Shown here piece after piece: positions 23,557-31,126 of a DNA stretch of 38,795 nt. The position numbers were made by a program, and so were the translations under genes. The first letter of the stretch is position 1, and every line of letters starts with the position of its first letter. Origin of the DNA: an uncultured Lachnospiraceae bacterium (GTDB lineage Bacteria; Bacillota; Clostridia; Lachnospirales; Lachnospiraceae); the NCBI GenBank assembly GCA_947624815.1, contig CANQME010000020.1, forward strand, positions 1 through 38,795, written 5' to 3'. The notes below the pieces were generated by a model that was given only the letters and a program-made list of their open reading frames with translations, was not told where the DNA came from and searched no databases.

Positions 23557-24483
23557 TCATCCCTTGACGGAACCGATCGTGATACCGGCGATGAAGTACT
23601 TCTGTACGAACGGATACACGATCACGATGGGGCCTGTGGCCACAACCGCCATCGCCAGCTTCAGGGAGTTGGACGGCAGGTTCTGGACCTGGATGCCGGC
23701 CTGCGCCGCGATCCGCGACAGCGCCTGCGTCTGCTGCTGGATCGAATACAGCATGTACTGCAGCGGGTACTTGGTCTCGGTGCTCATGTACAGCATGGCG
23801 TTGTACCAGTCGTTCCAGTAGCCCAGGGCCAGGAACAGACCGATGGTCGCCAGACCGGACTTCAGCAGCGGAAGGATGATCGTGAATAGGATCCTCCACT
23901 CGCCCGCTCCGTCCAGCTTCGCCGACTCGATCAGGGAGAACGGTACGTTGTTCACGAAGGTCCTCATGATCAGCAGGTAGAATACGTTGAACATACCCGG
24001 CAGGATCAGCGCCAGCATGTTATCCTTCAGGTGCAGGTACTGGATATAGAAAATGTAGGTGCTGACCATTCCGCCGTTGAACAGCGTCGTAAAATAGAAG
24101 AAGAACGACAGCCAGTTGCGGTATTTGAAATCCTTGCGGCTGATGACGTATGCCGTCATCGTGGTCAGCAGAAGACCCAGCAGGGTGCCGACAGCCGTGA
24201 TGAAGATGGACACGCCATAGGCGCGGATGATCCTCTCAGGCGTCTTGAAGATAATGCCGTAAGCCTCCAGGGAGAACTCTCCCGGGATCAGGCTGAAGCC
24301 GTGGAAGCTGATCCACTGCTCCGCGGTCACGGAACCGGACAGAAGCAGAAGGAACGGGATCAGGCAGACCACAGCGACCAGAAGCACGATACTGTAGCAG
24401 ATTACATAGAAGGCCTTGGAAGATGCGCTCAGCTTGATCTTGCGCGGCGCGGACGCCATCATATCTTTATCATTCTTTGCCAT
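23557..24483 (-). CDS. ABC transporter permease, LplC-like (locus 1)
   Basis: The 308-residue protein has six predicted membrane segments and the permease EAA loop (ESAKLDGAGEWRILFTIILP) that contacts the ATPase. The C-terminal QKYFIAGITIGSVKG is characteristic of LplC/CUT1 inner-membrane subunits. AAGGAGG precedes the ATG. It follows the LplB-like gene by 19 bases and forms the channel with it. The substrate is inferred from the operon, not from this protein. Confidence 0.92.
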   Translation of the reverse strand: MAKNDKDMMASAPRKIKLSASSKAFYVICYSIVLLVAVVCLIPFLLLLSGSVTAEQWISFHGFSLIPGEFSLEAYGIIFKTPERIIRAYGVSIFITAVGTLLGLLLTTMTAYVISRKDFKYRNWLSFFFYFTTLFNGGMVSTYIFYIQYLHLKDNMLALILPGMFNVFYLLIMRTFVNNVPFSLIESAKLDGAGEWRILFTIILPLLKSGLATIGLFLALGYWNDWYNAMLYMSTETKYPLQYMLYSIQQQTQALSRIAAQAGIQVQNLPSNSLKLAMAVVATGPIVIVYPFVQKYFIAGITIGSVKG

Positions 24484-24502
24484 AATGTCTTCCCCTCCTT
24501 CT

Positions 24503-25423
24503 TTAGAACAGCGCGTAGTCTTCGTCGATCTTCTTCACGATCGTGTTGACGATCATGATGATGGCGAAGCACAGTACGGACTGATAGAATGTGGCCGCAG
24601 CGGTCATACCGATATCCGGGTTCGTGATCAGGGACCGGAACACGTAGGTATCGATCACGTCGGTGGCGTTGAACAGCTGGCCGTTATTTCCTACGATCTG
24701 GTAGAACATCTCGAAGTCTCCGCGGAGGATTCGTCCTACCTGCAGCAGGATCATGGTCACCAGGGTCGGACGGATGGACGGCAGCGTGATATAGCGGATA
24801 CGCTGGAAGATCGTCGCGCCGTCGATGGCGGCCGCCTCGTTGATCTCACCGTCGACGCCGGTCACGGCTGCGATGTAGATAACCGAGTTATAACCGGTCC
24901 ATTTCCACGCGTTGAACGCGCAGATGATGATCGGCCAGGCCATCGGCATCATGTAGAAGTTCACCTTCTCGCCGCCAAATGTCTGGATGATCGAATTGAT
25001 CAGACCGGTCTCATAGTTGAAAATGGAGAACACGAAAACTCCGACGACAACCCATGAAATAAAGTACGGAAGCAGGATGACCGTCTGTGTCACCTTCTTG
25101 AAGTATTTGGCGTTGATCTCTGTGATGAAAATGGCGATGATGACGGCCAAAAGCTGAGAAGTGATCAGATTCAGCAGGTTGTACAGGATCGTATTGCGGG
25201 TGATGAGCCAGCCGGTTCCGGAGCTGAACAGATATCCGAAGTTCTGCAGTCCGTTAAACGGGCTTCCAAACACACCCAGGTTGTAACGATACTCCTTGAA
25301 AGCGAGGATCAGGCCGCTCATCGGGAAGTACGACATGACGAGCACCAGCAGAAACGCCGGGGCCGCCATCGCAAAAAGTGCTTTGTTCTTCTTAAATTCG
25401 TCGAAAAAGCCTTCTTTTTTCAT
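24503..25423 (-). CDS. ABC transporter permease, LplB-like (locus 1)
   Basis: The 306-residue protein is the partner CUT1 permease, with six membrane segments, the motif SYFPMSGLILAFKEY near the N-terminus and an EAA loop (NEAAAIDGATIFQRIRYITLP). I chose the ATG at 25423, six bases after AAGGAGG. The longer reading from 25474 adds Lys/Arg-rich sequence with no binding site. It is the first gene of the locus 1 operon and is transcribed away from the AraC-family regulator. Confidence 0.9.
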   Translation of the reverse strand: MKKEGFFDEFKKNKALFAMAAPAFLLVLVMSYFPMSGLILAFKEYRYNLGVFGSPFNGLQNFGYLFSSGTGWLITRNTILYNLLNLITSQLLAVIIAIFITEINAKYFKKVTQTVILLPYFISWVVVGVFVFSIFNYETGLINSIIQTFGGEKVNFYMMPMAWPIIICAFNAWKWTGYNSVIYIAAVTGVDGEINEAAAIDGATIFQRIRYITLPSIRPTLVTMILLQVGRILRGDFEMFYQIVGNNGQLFNATDVIDTYVFRSLITNPDIGMTAAATFYQSVLCFAIIMIVNTIVKKIDEDYALF

Positions 25424-25478
25424 ACCAAACCTCCTTATTTTTATTTCTTTTTTTGGGCCCTTTTTCTGAAACATATAC

Positions 25479-25508
25479 AGATTAACATGCCCCCCCGCGA
25501 TTTGTCAA
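25479..25508 (-). promoter_or_regulatory. Promoter of the locus 1 operon with a G7 spacer tract
   Basis: The minus strand has a perfect TTGACA at 25508-25503 and TAATCT at 25484-25479, 18 bases apart, with TGT before the -10. The spacer contains seven consecutive Gs (25496-25490). The -10 itself is weak (three of six), so the extended TG and an activator may be needed. Confidence 0.5.
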
Positions 25509-25514
25509 CAGTTT

Positions 25515-25531
25515 TTGTGAATAATTTACAA
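25515..25531. promoter_or_regulatory. Candidate operator upstream of the locus 1 promoter
   Basis: TTGTGAATAATTTACAA is a 17-base palindrome with one mismatched pair. It ends seven bases before the -35 of the locus 1 promoter, a position that suits an activator. The divergent AraC-family regulator is the obvious candidate, although AraC proteins more often bind direct repeats. Confidence 0.4.
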
Positions 25532-25692
25532 CTAAATCTAAATTTGATACATGTCCGTGGAAATAGTTTATAAAAATTTTAGAATTTGACTGGTTGATTC
25601 TTGTACTTATTCCCTATATAAGTTCGGAATTATAGTAGAATTTACCAGAAGAAGCCAAAAAGTCGCTAAAAGTCCTGCATCATGCAAGTTTT

Positions 25693-25721
25693 TTGACAAT
25701 TCCCTTCAGATATGATATATT
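25693..25721 (+). promoter_or_regulatory. Sigma-A promoter of the AraC-family regulator
   Basis: TTGACA at 25693-25698 and TATATT at 25716-25721 are separated by 17 bases, with TGA directly before the -10. Transcription should start near 25728, about 27 bases before the ATG. This is one of the best promoter matches in the window. Confidence 0.75.
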
Positions 25722-25754
25722 GATTCTAAAATATTACCCACCGAGGAGCCTGCG

Positions 25755-27956
25755 ATGATGCACCTGAGAAAACCGGCATTCCCTACAGTCACATACAAGC
25801 GCATGTTCTGGAAGCATTACATGCAGTACGCCCTGATCTTCCTGGCGCTGCTTTTCGTCATGATGCTCCTCTCCGCCCACTTTACCCGCGTCCAGCGGCA
25901 GGAATCTGTGAAGCAGGCGGCGGCAGCGCTGTCCGGCTATGCCGATTCGGTCATCACGGAAGCCCAGAGGCTCGCGGTGAATATCGGCCGGAACGAGTCC
26001 TTTCGGACTCTTAGTTCCTCCGACACAGCCGAGCTGGACTTTACGCAGCTGGATTCGACCGTTTTCTTCACAGCCCAGAAGAATCTGGTTTCCTTCAAGG
26101 CCCTGAACCGGCGCATCGAATCCCTCAGCATCCGCCTCTACGGACACCGGTACGTGATCTCCGACTCCGGTACGATCACTCTGGACAGCTTCTACCAGAG
26201 CGCCTTTAACGCGGATCCGGAAGAGGATCCGGAATATCTGAACCCCCTGGGCCCCCGTAAATTTCGCTTTCTTGCCCAGGGCTCCATTGTAAAGGGACAG
26301 ACGCCGGCCCATCCGATGCTGATTCTGTCCCTCATTAACAACAATACCACCCACTATGGCAATCTGTTTCTGTCGCTTGACGAGCACCAGATGGAAGAGG
26401 ATCTGGCGGCGCTCATCTCGGATGATATGGAATACTTCCTGCTCGACGCAGATCACCAGCTGATCCTTTCCAACAGCGGCCAGACCGATGCCGGGCTGCC
26501 GGACGGTGTCCTTAAGCAGGACAGCCGGTTTGCTTCCACAGCAGACAGCTTAAGCGGCTGGCTCTGCACAGTGGGCTATTCCGACGCATTCGTAAAGCGG
26601 CAGCTGCGGAACCAGCTTCTCCTCTTTTCGGGACTGTTTCTGCTGATCCTGCTGGGACTTTTCCCTCTTACCCACCTGATCTGCTCCCGCAATTATGCGC
26701 CCATCCACGAGCTGTCCTCCATCGTCGGAGCAGGCAGCACAGACACTGAAACCGAGATGGAATACGAAGCGCTTAAGAAAGCCATCCAATCCGTTTTTGA
26801 GAACAAAGCGCTTCTGGAGGAACAGATCCTGATCTACCGGCCACTTCTGATCAACAGCCTGCTCCTGGATCTTCTGGACAGTACCCGGCACGATTACGCA
26901 TCGCCGCTGTCGGGCCTGAAAAGCCTGGGGATCGTGCTCCCGTTCCCGGTCTGGCAGTGCATTTCCGTCATCACCGATAACGCCGCGCCGGGTTTTCTTG
27001 AACGCATCTGCCGGGACATTTCCTCAGAGAATACAGTATGCGTGTTTATCTCCTACCGGCGGCGCCAGGGCGCCCTGGTTCTGAACAGTTCAGACAACAG
27101 AAGCGCGGACGACGCATGCAAACGTCTTGCTGACCGTCTGGAACGCGAAGAGCAGATCCTGGCCTTTGGAACCGGCTGTACGTCCGGCGACGTCCGTCTG
27201 GCCTCCGTCTCCTACGAACAGTCCCAAAATGCGCTGGACTATCTGGCCCTGCGCCCCGCGGGCAAGGGGATCTCCTTCGATTCCGTGAACCAGGCAGGAG
27301 CCCGGTCTGTCCGCCGCCCATCCGGCCTGGACAACCTGGAGGTCGTCTTCTCCGCCGGCCATTTCGAGGAAGGCGAACGGCTCCTGATGGAATATCTGGA
27401 CGGCGCCTGCTCGGGCGGATTCGTCAGAAAGAGCTATCTTTTGTACGCAAGGGACCGGCTGCTTTCCGCAGTGCAAAAACTCAGAGAGAGCCAGAAGCTC
27501 TCCTTCGACGAGGAAAGGCTTGCGCAGTTTCAACCGGAGAAGCCCAGTTCCTACGAAGAATTCTATGGGCTTGTGCTCACCGTCTGCAGGGAGCTGGAAT
27601 CCCTGTCCGCCAGTCAGGAGGAACAGGCTGTTTCCGATTCCTCCCGTCAGATTCTCCGCTTTCTGGAGGAGCATCTCTGCGACGAGATGTTTTCCTTAAG
27701 CCAGCTGGCGGCAGCCTTCGGCCTGTCTGAAAGCATGATGAGCCGCCGCGTCAAGCAGCTGACTGGGCAGACCTTTCTGGCCTATGTCACGCAGAAGCGG
27801 ATCGACCTGGCCTGCCGCCTGCTTGCCACGACCGACATGTCTGTCTTAAGCGTGGCAAAAGCCTCCGGATATGAAAATGACATCACATTCCGAAGGCTTT
27901 TCAAAAAATACATGCGTGTAACTCCCGGCGAATACCGCAGCCAGTTTCCCTCTTAA
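25755..27956 (+). CDS. Membrane-bound AraC-family transcriptional regulator
   Basis: The 733-residue protein has a membrane segment at about residues 25-42, an extracellular sensor of about 240 residues, a second membrane segment at about 289-311 and a long cytoplasmic part. It ends in a double helix-turn-helix AraC domain (residues 635-733) with LAAAFGLSESMMSRRV and the hallmark ASGYENDITFRRLFKKYMRVTPGEYR. Such one-protein sensors commonly sit next to Lpl-type transporters, and this one is divergent from locus 1. GAGGAG lies six bases before the ATG. Its stop shares bases with the stop of the GH109-like gene on the other strand. The ligand is unknown. Confidence 0.92.
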   Translation: MMHLRKPAFPTVTYKRMFWKHYMQYALIFLALLFVMMLLSAHFTRVQRQESVKQAAAALSGYADSVITEAQRLAVNIGRNESFRTLSSSDTAELDFTQLDSTVFFTAQKNLVSFKALNRRIESLSIRLYGHRYVISDSGTITLDSFYQSAFNADPEEDPEYLNPLGPRKFRFLAQGSIVKGQTPAHPMLILSLINNNTTHYGNLFLSLDEHQMEEDLAALISDDMEYFLLDADHQLILSNSGQTDAGLPDGVLKQDSRFASTADSLSGWLCTVGYSDAFVKRQLRNQLLLFSGLFLLILLGLFPLTHLICSRNYAPIHELSSIVGAGSTDTETEMEYEALKKAIQSVFENKALLEEQILIYRPLLINSLLLDLLDSTRHDYASPLSGLKSLGIVLPFPVWQCISVITDNAAPGFLERICRDISSENTVCVFISYRRRQGALVLNSSDNRSADDACKRLADRLEREEQILAFGTGCTSGDVRLASVSYEQSQNALDYLALRPAGKGISFDSVNQAGARSVRRPSGLDNLEVVFSAGHFEEGERLLMEYLDGACSGGFVRKSYLLYARDRLLSAVQKLRESQKLSFDEERLAQFQPEKPSSYEEFYGLVLTVCRELESLSASQEEQAVSDSSRQILRFLEEHLCDEMFSLSQLAAAFGLSESMMSRRVKQLTGQTFLAYVTQKRIDLACRLLATTDMSVLSVAKASGYENDITFRRLFKKYMRVTPGEYRSQFPS

Positions 27957-29158
27957 CCGAGGATCTCCCTGTGCCACTTTCCGCCGGTAAAATCAGGTAC
28001 ATCCACCACGGCTCCGCCCCGCGCAACCGACATCTCGGAAAGCGCCGTCACGGCCATCCAGCTGGCGGCGTCATAGACGTCTACCGGCATGGGCGCATCT
28101 TCGCGCAGAGCCTTAAAGAACTGCTGGAATTCCAGCCAGTCCATTCCGTCGTGACCACCCTGTACTCCGTCGATCAGAAACTGCTTCCACAGGGGATGAT
28201 CGTATTCTTCCTCGTATTCCGCCGCATTGCCGGAGCAGGTCCGGCGCCAGTCAAAATCATGGGCCTTATGCGCAGCGCAGTCTAGAAACACCGAATCGGT
28301 GGCCTCCTCATACATTCCCTTCGTGCCCCGCACCGTAAATCCCCTGCTGTAATATCTCGGCAGCGTCGTATCAAGCGTAAGCACGATGGTCGATCCGTCG
28401 GCGCATTTAATCACTGTCGTGACCACATCCCCCTGGGCGAACTGCCGGCTTTTCAGGAATTCGTCCTCCGGCTTATTCTCCAGGATATAGGCGTGCAGCC
28501 CCGCCGCCCTGGACGCCGTGGAGGACAGCGTCATCATCCGGTTCCCCCGGTTGATCTTCAGGATCTTCGCGATCGGCCCCAGGTCGTGAGTGGGATAGTT
28601 ATCGCAGTTGTGGCTCAGATAGTTCCGCAGCCGGTAATGCCGGTTTTCCCGTCCGAAGGAGATCTCATCCCGCAGATCATGCTGATACCCGCCGCTGCAG
28701 TGGACCACCTCTCCCAGGACGCCCTGCTCTACCATGTTTAAAACCATCATCTCTCTCCTGCCGAAGCAGCAGTTCTCCAGGAACATAAACGGCGTCTTCG
28801 TCTCCTCATACACCTTCACAAGCTCATAGCACTGCTCCAGCGTGTAGGAGCCGCCTACCTCCATGGCGACGGCCTTGCCCGCGCGCATGGCGGCGACCGC
28901 GATCTCCGCATGGTATTCCCAGGCTGTGGCGATGATAATGACATTGACCTCCGGATCCGCGATCACGTCCCGGTATTCCGTATAAACATGAGGTCTTGCC
29001 TGTCCGGCCTCCTCCACGAGGCGCGCTCCGGCCTCCGCCCGGTCCTCATAGACGTCGCATACCGCCGTCACCCGTTCGTTCTGAGCAAGAACCACGCTGC
29101 TTAGCAGTCCCTGCCCTCTTCCGCCTAAGCCGATGTAACCAATCCTGATGTTCTCCAT
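27953..29158 (-). CDS. GH109-like NAD-dependent alpha-N-acetylgalactosaminidase (Gfo/Idh/MocA fold)
   Basis: The 401-residue protein has an N-terminal Rossmann motif (IGYIGLGGRGQGLL) and would be called a Gfo/Idh/MocA oxidoreductase. Details instead resemble glycosidase family GH109: MFLENCCFGRREMMVLNMV, NYPTHDLGPIAKILKINRG and the C-terminal GHDGMDWL with DVYDAASWMAVTALS. The usual EKP of dehydrogenases reads MEV here. GH109 enzymes release GalNAc through a transient NAD-dependent oxidation. No signal peptide is present. I chose the ATG at 29158 behind AAAGGAG. The nearby NahK-like kinase supports a GalNAc role. A simple sugar dehydrogenase remains possible. Confidence 0.78.
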   Translation of the reverse strand: MENIRIGYIGLGGRGQGLLSSVVLAQNERVTAVCDVYEDRAEAGARLVEEAGQARPHVYTEYRDVIADPEVNVIIIATAWEYHAEIAVAAMRAGKAVAMEVGGSYTLEQCYELVKVYEETKTPFMFLENCCFGRREMMVLNMVEQGVLGEVVHCSGGYQHDLRDEISFGRENRHYRLRNYLSHNCDNYPTHDLGPIAKILKINRGNRMMTLSSTASRAAGLHAYILENKPEDEFLKSRQFAQGDVVTTVIKCADGSTIVLTLDTTLPRYYSRGFTVRGTKGMYEEATDSVFLDCAAHKAHDFDWRRTCSGNAAEYEEEYDHPLWKQFLIDGVQGGHDGMDWLEFQQFFKALREDAPMPVDVYDAASWMAVTALSEMSVARGGAVVDVPDFTGGKWHREILG

Positions 29159-29175
29159 AGATCCTGTTCTCCTTT

Positions 29176-30063
29176 TTATTCTTTTACCGCCCCGATCATC
29201 ATGCCCTTGACAAAATACTTCTGCAGAAACGGATAGACACAAAGGATCGGGAGCAGAGCAACTACGATCACAACATATTTCAGCTGCAGACTGATCAGGC
29301 TCTGGGATGCAGAGCCCATGGCCTGCCTGCTCATCGTCTCGTTATTGATCAGTATCTTCATCAGATACACCTGCAGCGGCTGCAGATCCTTGCGTCCGGG
29401 CAGATAGATCATTGCGGTAAAATAGCTGTTCCACATCTGCACAGCGTAATAGATCACCAGCACGGAAATGATCGGCTTGGACAGCGGAATAAATATCTTC
29501 CACAAAATAGCGTATTCCGACGCGCCGTCGATCTTGGCGGATTCGTACAGACTATCCGATATGGAGGACAGAAACGTCCTCGCTACGATGATGTAGTACG
29601 GCGCCGCGCCTGCCGGCAGAATGATCGCCCACCGGGTATTGTAAAGTCCCAGCTTATTGACCAGGATAAACATCGGGATCAGGGAACCTGACAGAAACAT
29701 GGACACCGAGAAAAAGATGGCCAGCGGTTTCCTCAGGAAAAACTGCTTTCTGGACAGCGGATACGCCGCCAGTAAGGTAAGGACCGTGCTTACAGTGGTT
29801 CCGACCAGCGTATACCAGACGGTATTGTAGTAGGACCGCCAGATCTCTGAATTCCGGAATACCACCTGATACGCCTGTGTGGAAAAACCGTCCGGCAGCA
29901 GGACCACGCGGTTGGCCAGCACGGATTCCGGAGCGCTGATGGACATGCTGAATACATAGATCAGCGGATACGCCGTAATGCAGGCAGCCAGAAAGCAGAT
30001 GATGTAATTAGCCGCTGTATAGATTATATCACCGGCTGACATATAATGAAGTCTTTTTGTCAT
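29176..30063 (-). CDS. ABC transporter permease, LplC-like (locus 2)
   Basis: The 295-residue CUT1 permease has six membrane segments, an EAA loop (YESAKIDGASEYAILWKIFIP) given here in part as ESAKIDGASEY, and the C-terminal LplC ending QKYFVKGMMIGAVKE. I chose the ATG at 30063, with AAAGGAG four bases upstream. A GTG nine codons earlier would overlap the preceding gene by seven bases. It lies 17 bases before the GH109-like gene, in the same transcription unit. Confidence 0.9.
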   Translation of the reverse strand: MTKRLHYMSAGDIIYTAANYIICFLAACITAYPLIYVFSMSISAPESVLANRVVLLPDGFSTQAYQVVFRNSEIWRSYYNTVWYTLVGTTVSTVLTLLAAYPLSRKQFFLRKPLAIFFSVSMFLSGSLIPMFILVNKLGLYNTRWAIILPAGAAPYYIIVARTFLSSISDSLYESAKIDGASEYAILWKIFIPLSKPIISVLVIYYAVQMWNSYFTAMIYLPGRKDLQPLQVYLMKILINNETMSRQAMGSASQSLISLQLKYVVIVVALLPILCVYPFLQKYFVKGMMIGAVKE

Positions 30064-30083
30064 ACTGCTCCTTTCTGATTTCT

Positions 30084-31013
30084 TTACCACAGCGAGTTGT
30101 CAGAAACCTTTTTACTGATCGAATTGGCGATAAAGACCAGGATCAGGTTGATCAGGGAATTGAACAGCCCCACCGCCGAGGCAAAGCTGTAATTTCCTTC
30201 CACCAGACCGGTTCGGTAGGTGTAGGATGAGATTACGTCCGCCACATCCAGCGTCACAGGGTTGTAAAGCAGGATCAGCTTCTCATAGCCTACGCTCATC
30301 AGGCTTCCAAGCTGCAGGATGAACGTCACCACGATCGTCGGCATGATACTGGGAATCGAAATGTGCAGCACTCTCTGGAGCCTGCTGGCGCCGTCGATCT
30401 TCGAAGCCTCGTAAAGCTCAGGAGAAACACCGGTAAGTGCGGCCAGATAGATGATCGCAGACCACCCGAAGCCCTGCCAGATCCCGCTTGCGATAAAAAT
30501 GGTGCGAAACCACTTCGGTTCCATCAGGAAATTGACCGGCTTGCCACCAAACGCCTTGATGATGCTGTTGATAATCCCGGTACTCGGAGAAAGAAAGTTC
30601 ACCAGCATGCCGCATATAACGACCGTGGATATAAAATAAGGAATATAGCTGACCGCCTGAACCACCCGTTTATACAGTCCCTGTCTCAGATCATTGGTCA
30701 GCAGAGCGAAAACGATCGGAATCGGGAACCCCCATAAAATACTGTAAACGCTGATCAGGATCGTATTTCTCAGCACTCTGGTGAAGTAGGGAGACCGGAA
30801 GAAACGCAGAAAGTGTTCGAACCCGACCCACTCGCTTCCCCAGATCCCCGTTGTATATTTAAAATTTTTAAATGCAATGATATTGCCGTACATCGGATAA
30901 TAGAAAAAGATCAGATAATGAAGGAATACCGGCAGCACGATAATGATCAGAGCCTTGTCCCTCCTGACATTTTTCTTGAACTGTACCCAGCTTTTCTCCC
31001 ATTTCTGTTTCAT
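30084..31013 (-). CDS. ABC transporter permease, LplB-like (locus 2)
   Basis: The 309-residue CUT1 permease has six membrane segments, the N-terminal FYYPMYGNIIAFKNFKY typical of LplB, and the EAA loop ELYEASKIDGASRLQRVLHI. An AAGGGGGG tract precedes the ATG. It pairs with the LplC-like protein of the same locus. It is clearly related to its locus 1 counterpart but differs over most of its length, so the two loci do not look like a recent duplication. Confidence 0.92.
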   Translation of the reverse strand: MKQKWEKSWVQFKKNVRRDKALIIIVLPVFLHYLIFFYYPMYGNIIAFKNFKYTTGIWGSEWVGFEHFLRFFRSPYFTRVLRNTILISVYSILWGFPIPIVFALLTNDLRQGLYKRVVQAVSYIPYFISTVVICGMLVNFLSPSTGIINSIIKAFGGKPVNFLMEPKWFRTIFIASGIWQGFGWSAIIYLAALTGVSPELYEASKIDGASRLQRVLHISIPSIMPTIVVTFILQLGSLMSVGYEKLILLYNPVTLDVADVISSYTYRTGLVEGNYSFASAVGLFNSLINLILVFIANSISKKVSDNSLW

Positions 31014-31039
31014 GCATAACCCCCTTCTTCCGCTTCTGT

Positions 31040-31102
31040 CCGTCAGTATCTGCCGAAGCTGACGGTTGCTGAAGAAAGAGGGGCGGCGCCGCGCCCCTCT
31101 TT
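31040..31102 (-). other. Strong hairpins between the locus 2 lipoprotein and permease genes
   Basis: AAAGAGGGGCG (31075-31085) and CGCCCCTCTTT (31092-31102) form a perfect 11-base stem with a six-base loop, starting 24 bases after the lipoprotein stop. A second hairpin, CCGTCAG/CTGACGG, lies at 31040-31065. The run after the main stem (CTTTCTTC) is only moderately T-rich, so this is more likely a partial terminator or mRNA-protecting stem than a full stop. Confidence 0.6.
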
Positions 31103-31126
31103 GCCTTTTCTCTGCCTCTCCTCAGA

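Larger units (their letters stand above)
25424..25754. other. Divergent control region of locus 1 (no gene)
   Basis: This 331-base gap is strikingly AT-rich compared with the genes. It contains promoters facing both ways (25479-25508 minus, 25693-25721 plus), a 17-base palindrome at 25515-25531 and a C7 tract at 25490-25496. No open frame in it has a ribosome binding site or a recognisable product. Confidence 0.8.
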
